Assembly (NCBI RefSeq): GCF_014836675.1
Contig: NZ_JACSQK010000006.1
Coordinates: forward strand, 50,321-114,320
Origin: Comamonas avium
GTDB taxonomy: Bacteria; Pseudomonadota; Gammaproteobacteria; Burkholderiales; Burkholderiaceae_C
Direction: 5' to 3'
Length of the DNA stretch: 64,000 bases
The first letter of the stretch is position 1, and each line of letters opens with the position of its first letter. The translations under genes were made by a program, and so were the position numbers. Below are positions 61,237-64,000 of the stretch, one piece after another. The notes beneath the pieces are model-generated. The model worked only from the letters and a program-made list of their open reading frames with translations, was not told the DNA's origin and did no database searches.

Positions 61237-63681
61237 ATGTCAGGATCTACTGATTTGTCCCCCAATGAGAGTATTGAACTGCCGCTGTTGCCTTTGCGTG
61301 ATGTGGTGGTATTTCCTCATATGGTGATTCCCCTGTTTGTGGGGCGTGCAAAGAGCATAAAGGCTCTTGAGCTAGCGATGGAAGCAGATCGCCGGATCAT
61401 GCTCGTTGCGCAAAAAACGGCATCTAAGGATGAGCCTTCAGCCGACGACTTGTTCGAGGTCGGTAGTATTTCCACCATTTTGCAAATGCTGAAGCTGCCT
61501 GATGGCACGGTCAAAGTATTGGTGGAAGGCCAGCAACGTGCCAAGTTGCTCGATGTGCTCGACCATGAAACCCACTTTGTAGCGCGCTGTCTGGAGATTT
61601 CGGTCAATACGCCTTCGGAGAAGGAGGCCAGTGAGATCGAGGCTTTGCGCCGGGCGGTGTCTCAGCAGTTTGATCAGTACGTCAAGCTCAACAAGAAGAT
61701 TCCATCTGAGATTTTGACGTCAATTGCTGGTATTGATGATGCAGGCCGTTTGGCCGATACCATCGCAGCACATTTGCCATTAAAGCTTGACCACAAACAG
61801 GTCGTACTGAATTTGGCAGGAGTGAAGGAGCGCCTGGAGAATCTGTTTGAGCAGCTTGATCGGGAGGTCGATATTTTGAATGTCGACAAGAAGATCCGCG
61901 GTCGTGTGAAGCGCCAGATGGAGAAGAACCAGCGGGATTTCTATTTGAATGAGCAAGTCAAGGCTATTCAGAAGGAGCTCGGCGAGGGTGAAGATGGCGT
62001 TGATTTAGAAGAAATCGAAAAGAAGATCAAGGCAGCCAGAATGCCGGCCGAGGCTCGTAAAAAGGCTGAAGCGGAGCTTAAAAAGCTCAAGTTGATGTCA
62101 CCCATGTCTGCAGAGGCGACGGTTGTACGTAATTACATTGATGTACTGACTGGTTTGCCTTGGAGCAAGAAAACCAAGATCAAGCATGACTTGGCGAACG
62201 CAGAAGAAGTGCTGAATGCAGACCATTTCGGTCTTGAAAAAGTCAAAGACCGTATCTTGGAATACCTTGCTGTACAGCAGCGTGTTGATAAGGTCAAGGC
62301 GCCAATTTTGTGTCTGGTTGGCCCACCAGGCGTGGGTAAAACCTCGCTGGGACAGTCTATTGCCAAGGCTACGGGGCGCAAATATGTGCGGATGGCGTTG
62401 GGTGGCATGCGCGATGAAGCGGAAATTCGTGGCCATCGCCGAACCTACATTGGTGCTATGCCCGGTAAAGTCATTCAGAACTTAGAAAAAGTGGGTACGC
62501 GTAACCCGCTGTTTTTGCTGGATGAAATTGATAAGCTGGGCATGGATTTTCGGGGGGATCCATCGAGCGCATTGCTGGAGGTTTTAGATCCAGAGCAAAA
62601 CAGTGCTTTCGGTGATCACTACGTGGAAGTGGATTTCGACTTGAGTGATGTCATGTTTGTGGCAACCTCGAACTCGATGAATATTCCACCAGCGCTGCTG
62701 GATCGGATGGAAGTGATCCGTCTGGCCGGTTATACGGAAGATGAAAAACTCAATATTGCCAAGCGCTATTTGCTACCTAAGCAAATAACGAACAATGGTT
62801 TGAAAGAGGGCGAGCTGGAGGTCAAGGATGATTGCATTCGTGACATCGTCCGTTACTACACGCGTGAAGCAGGTGTGCGCTCTTTGGAGCGTGAGCTGTC
62901 CAAGATCTGCCGTAAAGTCGTGAAGGGGCTTCAGCTGCAAAAGCTAAAGCCAAAGGTTGTCGTCAGTGCAGCAAATCTGGATGAGTATCTGGGGGTGCAT
63001 AAATACACTTATGGTCGTGCTGAACAGCAAAACCAGGTGGGGCAAGTTGTTGGTCTTGCTTGGACGGAGGTCGGTGGTGATCTGTTGACTATCGAGGCGG
63101 CAACGATGCCTGGAAAAGGCAACATCCTGCGCACCGGATCTTTGGGTGATGTGATGAAGGAGTCGGTGGAAGCGGCGCGTACTGTCGTGCGCAGTCGCTC
63201 ACGTGCTTTGGGCATTGAAGATGCCGCTTTCGAGAAGCGCGATATTCACGTGCATGTCCCTGATGGCGCTACCCCTAAAGATGGGCCTAGCGCAGGCGCG
63301 GCAATGACAACTGCCTTTGTCTCGGCTTTGACAGGAATACCAGTTCGCGCTGATGTTGCTATGACGGGCGAGATCACATTGCGCGGTGAAGTGACCGCAA
63401 TCGGTGGTCTGAAAGAGAAGCTGCTCGCAGCCTTGCGAGGAGGCATCAAAACTGTCTTGATTCCATTGGAGAACTTGAAGGATCTACAGGACATCCCGGC
63501 GAATGTGAAGACTGACCTGGAAATCATTCCAGTCCGGTGGATTGATGACGTTTTGAGGATTGCTCTTGAGCGCATGCCCGTCGCTTTGGATGAAGACACG
63601 GTTGCATCTATTCCTGTTGCTGCTCCAAAAACCGTAGCAACCAAAGCAGCAGCCAAGAAAACGCGTGCAATCAAGCATTGA
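61237..63681 (+). CDS. lon: ATP-dependent protease Lon
   Basis: This is an 814-residue AAA+ serine protease. The N-terminal substrate-binding domain starts ELPLLPLRDVVVFPHMVIPLFVGR. The Walker A GPPGVGKT is at 362-369, Walker B is LFLLDEIDKLG, and the catalytic dyad is Ser685 (DGPSAGAA) and Lys728 (LKEKLLAALRGG). AAGGAG precedes the ATG. The C-terminus has an Ala/Lys-rich tail beyond the usual length. It degrades misfolded and regulatory proteins. Confidence 0.98.
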   Translation: MSGSTDLSPNESIELPLLPLRDVVVFPHMVIPLFVGRAKSIKALELAMEADRRIMLVAQKTASKDEPSADDLFEVGSISTILQMLKLPDGTVKVLVEGQQRAKLLDVLDHETHFVARCLEISVNTPSEKEASEIEALRRAVSQQFDQYVKLNKKIPSEILTSIAGIDDAGRLADTIAAHLPLKLDHKQVVLNLAGVKERLENLFEQLDREVDILNVDKKIRGRVKRQMEKNQRDFYLNEQVKAIQKELGEGEDGVDLEEIEKKIKAARMPAEARKKAEAELKKLKLMSPMSAEATVVRNYIDVLTGLPWSKKTKIKHDLANAEEVLNADHFGLEKVKDRILEYLAVQQRVDKVKAPILCLVGPPGVGKTSLGQSIAKATGRKYVRMALGGMRDEAEIRGHRRTYIGAMPGKVIQNLEKVGTRNPLFLLDEIDKLGMDFRGDPSSALLEVLDPEQNSAFGDHYVEVDFDLSDVMFVATSNSMNIPPALLDRMEVIRLAGYTEDEKLNIAKRYLLPKQITNNGLKEGELEVKDDCIRDIVRYYTREAGVRSLERELSKICRKVVKGLQLQKLKPKVVVSAANLDEYLGVHKYTYGRAEQQNQVGQVVGLAWTEVGGDLLTIEAATMPGKGNILRTGSLGDVMKESVEAARTVVRSRSRALGIEDAAFEKRDIHVHVPDGATPKDGPSAGAAMTTAFVSALTGIPVRADVAMTGEITLRGEVTAIGGLKEKLLAALRGGIKTVLIPLENLKDLQDIPANVKTDLEIIPVRWIDDVLRIALERMPVALDEDTVASIPVAAPKTVATKAAAKKTRAIKH

Positions 63682-63789
63682 AGAAAATTTGTAGCGTGCT
63701 TTTCAGATGCGTGAAAAAAGTGCGCTACAATTCGTCTCATCGCAGCGATCCTTTATTTCTGTTGTAGAATTTAAGGCTTCGTTGGATAC

Positions 63790-63865
63790 GCGGGAATAGC
63801 TCAGTTGGTAGAGCGCAACCTTGCCAAGGTTGAGGTCGTCGGTTCGAACCCGATTTCCCGCTCCA
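63790..63865 (+). tRNA. tRNA-Gly (anticodon GCC), copy 1
   Basis: GCGGGAA pairs with TTCCCGC, followed by TCCA. The D-arm TAGCTCAGTTGGTAGAGC, anticodon loop TTGCCAA and T-arm GTCGGTTCGAACCCGAT are all regular. The 3' CCA is encoded. Confidence 0.97.
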
Positions 63866-63924
63866 GAATTATTTGGAGTTTGTCAGTCGATAAATTTCAA
63901 GCTTTTGAGTGATCGAAAGCACAA

Positions 63925-64000
63925 GCGGGAATAGCTCAGTTGGTAGAGCGCAACCTTGCCAAGGTTGAGGTCGTCGGTTCGAACCCGATTTCCCGCTCCA
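63925..64000 (+). tRNA. tRNA-Gly (anticodon GCC), copy 2
   Basis: Identical over all 76 positions to copy 1, 59 bp downstream, ending at the window edge. Tandem copies suggest a shared transcript and a gene-dose effect. Confidence 0.97.

Overview
The window looks like a chromosomal segment of a Burkholderiales bacterium of the Comamonadaceae (Comamonas, Delftia or Acidovorax-like). The evidence is three Bug-type periplasmic solute receptors, an orphan TctAB transporter pair, a split hpnCDE squalene set, four methyl-accepting chemotaxis proteins, the order tig-clpP-clpX-lon, DUF2189 and DUF2788 genes, and a dispersed GAGCTGC[C/T]AGCGC palindrome that I associate with this family. No plasmid or phage backbone, CRISPR array or rRNA was seen.

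Layout. 1-2.8 kb: 3' end of a LysR gene facing a galD-Bug operon. 2.8-9.7 kb: an accessory redox region with two divergently controlled units (MarR with an MFS pump; TetR with an Old Yellow Enzyme, an SDR and an MDR reductase), bordered by an IS3-type relic and carrying a hydrolase gene remnant. 9.7-12.5 kb: gene-poor DNA around one secreted protein that looks like a zinc-dependent hydrolase of the phospholipase C/P1 nuclease fold. 12.5-16.8 kb: a catabolic unit (aldehyde dehydrogenase, beta-hydroxyacid dehydrogenase, Bug receptor) under a divergent IclR regulator with matching operator palindromes. 17-28 kb: chemoreceptors, a diheme cytochrome c, murI, an Lrp/LysE pair, a lipoprotein nuclease, hslR and tctBA. 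28-31 kb: a sulfur unit (rhodanese, YeeE/YedE channel, a 55-residue membrane protein). 31-38 kb: a PoNi-like immunity gene, then a LysR-controlled CoA-transferase/lyase/Bug operon and an MFS transporter. 38-46.6 kb: housekeeping genes (deaminase, hemH, HAD phosphatase) and the hpnDE/hpnC squalene genes, separated by a chemoreceptor. 46.7-51 kb: an RND efflux pump with a strong predicted promoter. 51-57.6 kb: a patchwork block between a tRNA-Leu and a 15-bp copy of that tRNA's 3' end. 57.7-64 kb: tig, clpP, clpX, lon and two tRNA-Gly genes.

How the genes work together. Several units share one plan: a Bug receptor captures a carboxylate, neighbouring enzymes activate or oxidise it, and a local LysR or IclR regulator senses it. 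The TctAB membrane pair lacks its own adjacent receptor and may serve the scattered Bug proteins. Hpn proteins supply squalene, the Tig/Clp/Lon block handles folding and proteolysis, and the sulfur unit would import and transfer sulfane sulfur.

The points I would look at first are the three-copy palindrome family, the tRNA-Leu-bounded 6.4-kb block, the secreted HxxxDxxxxxH protein, the sulfur operon with its unlisted small membrane protein, and the in-frame 9-bp repeat inside a chemoreceptor sensor domain. All calls come from reading the sequence and from remembered family signatures; no database search was run.
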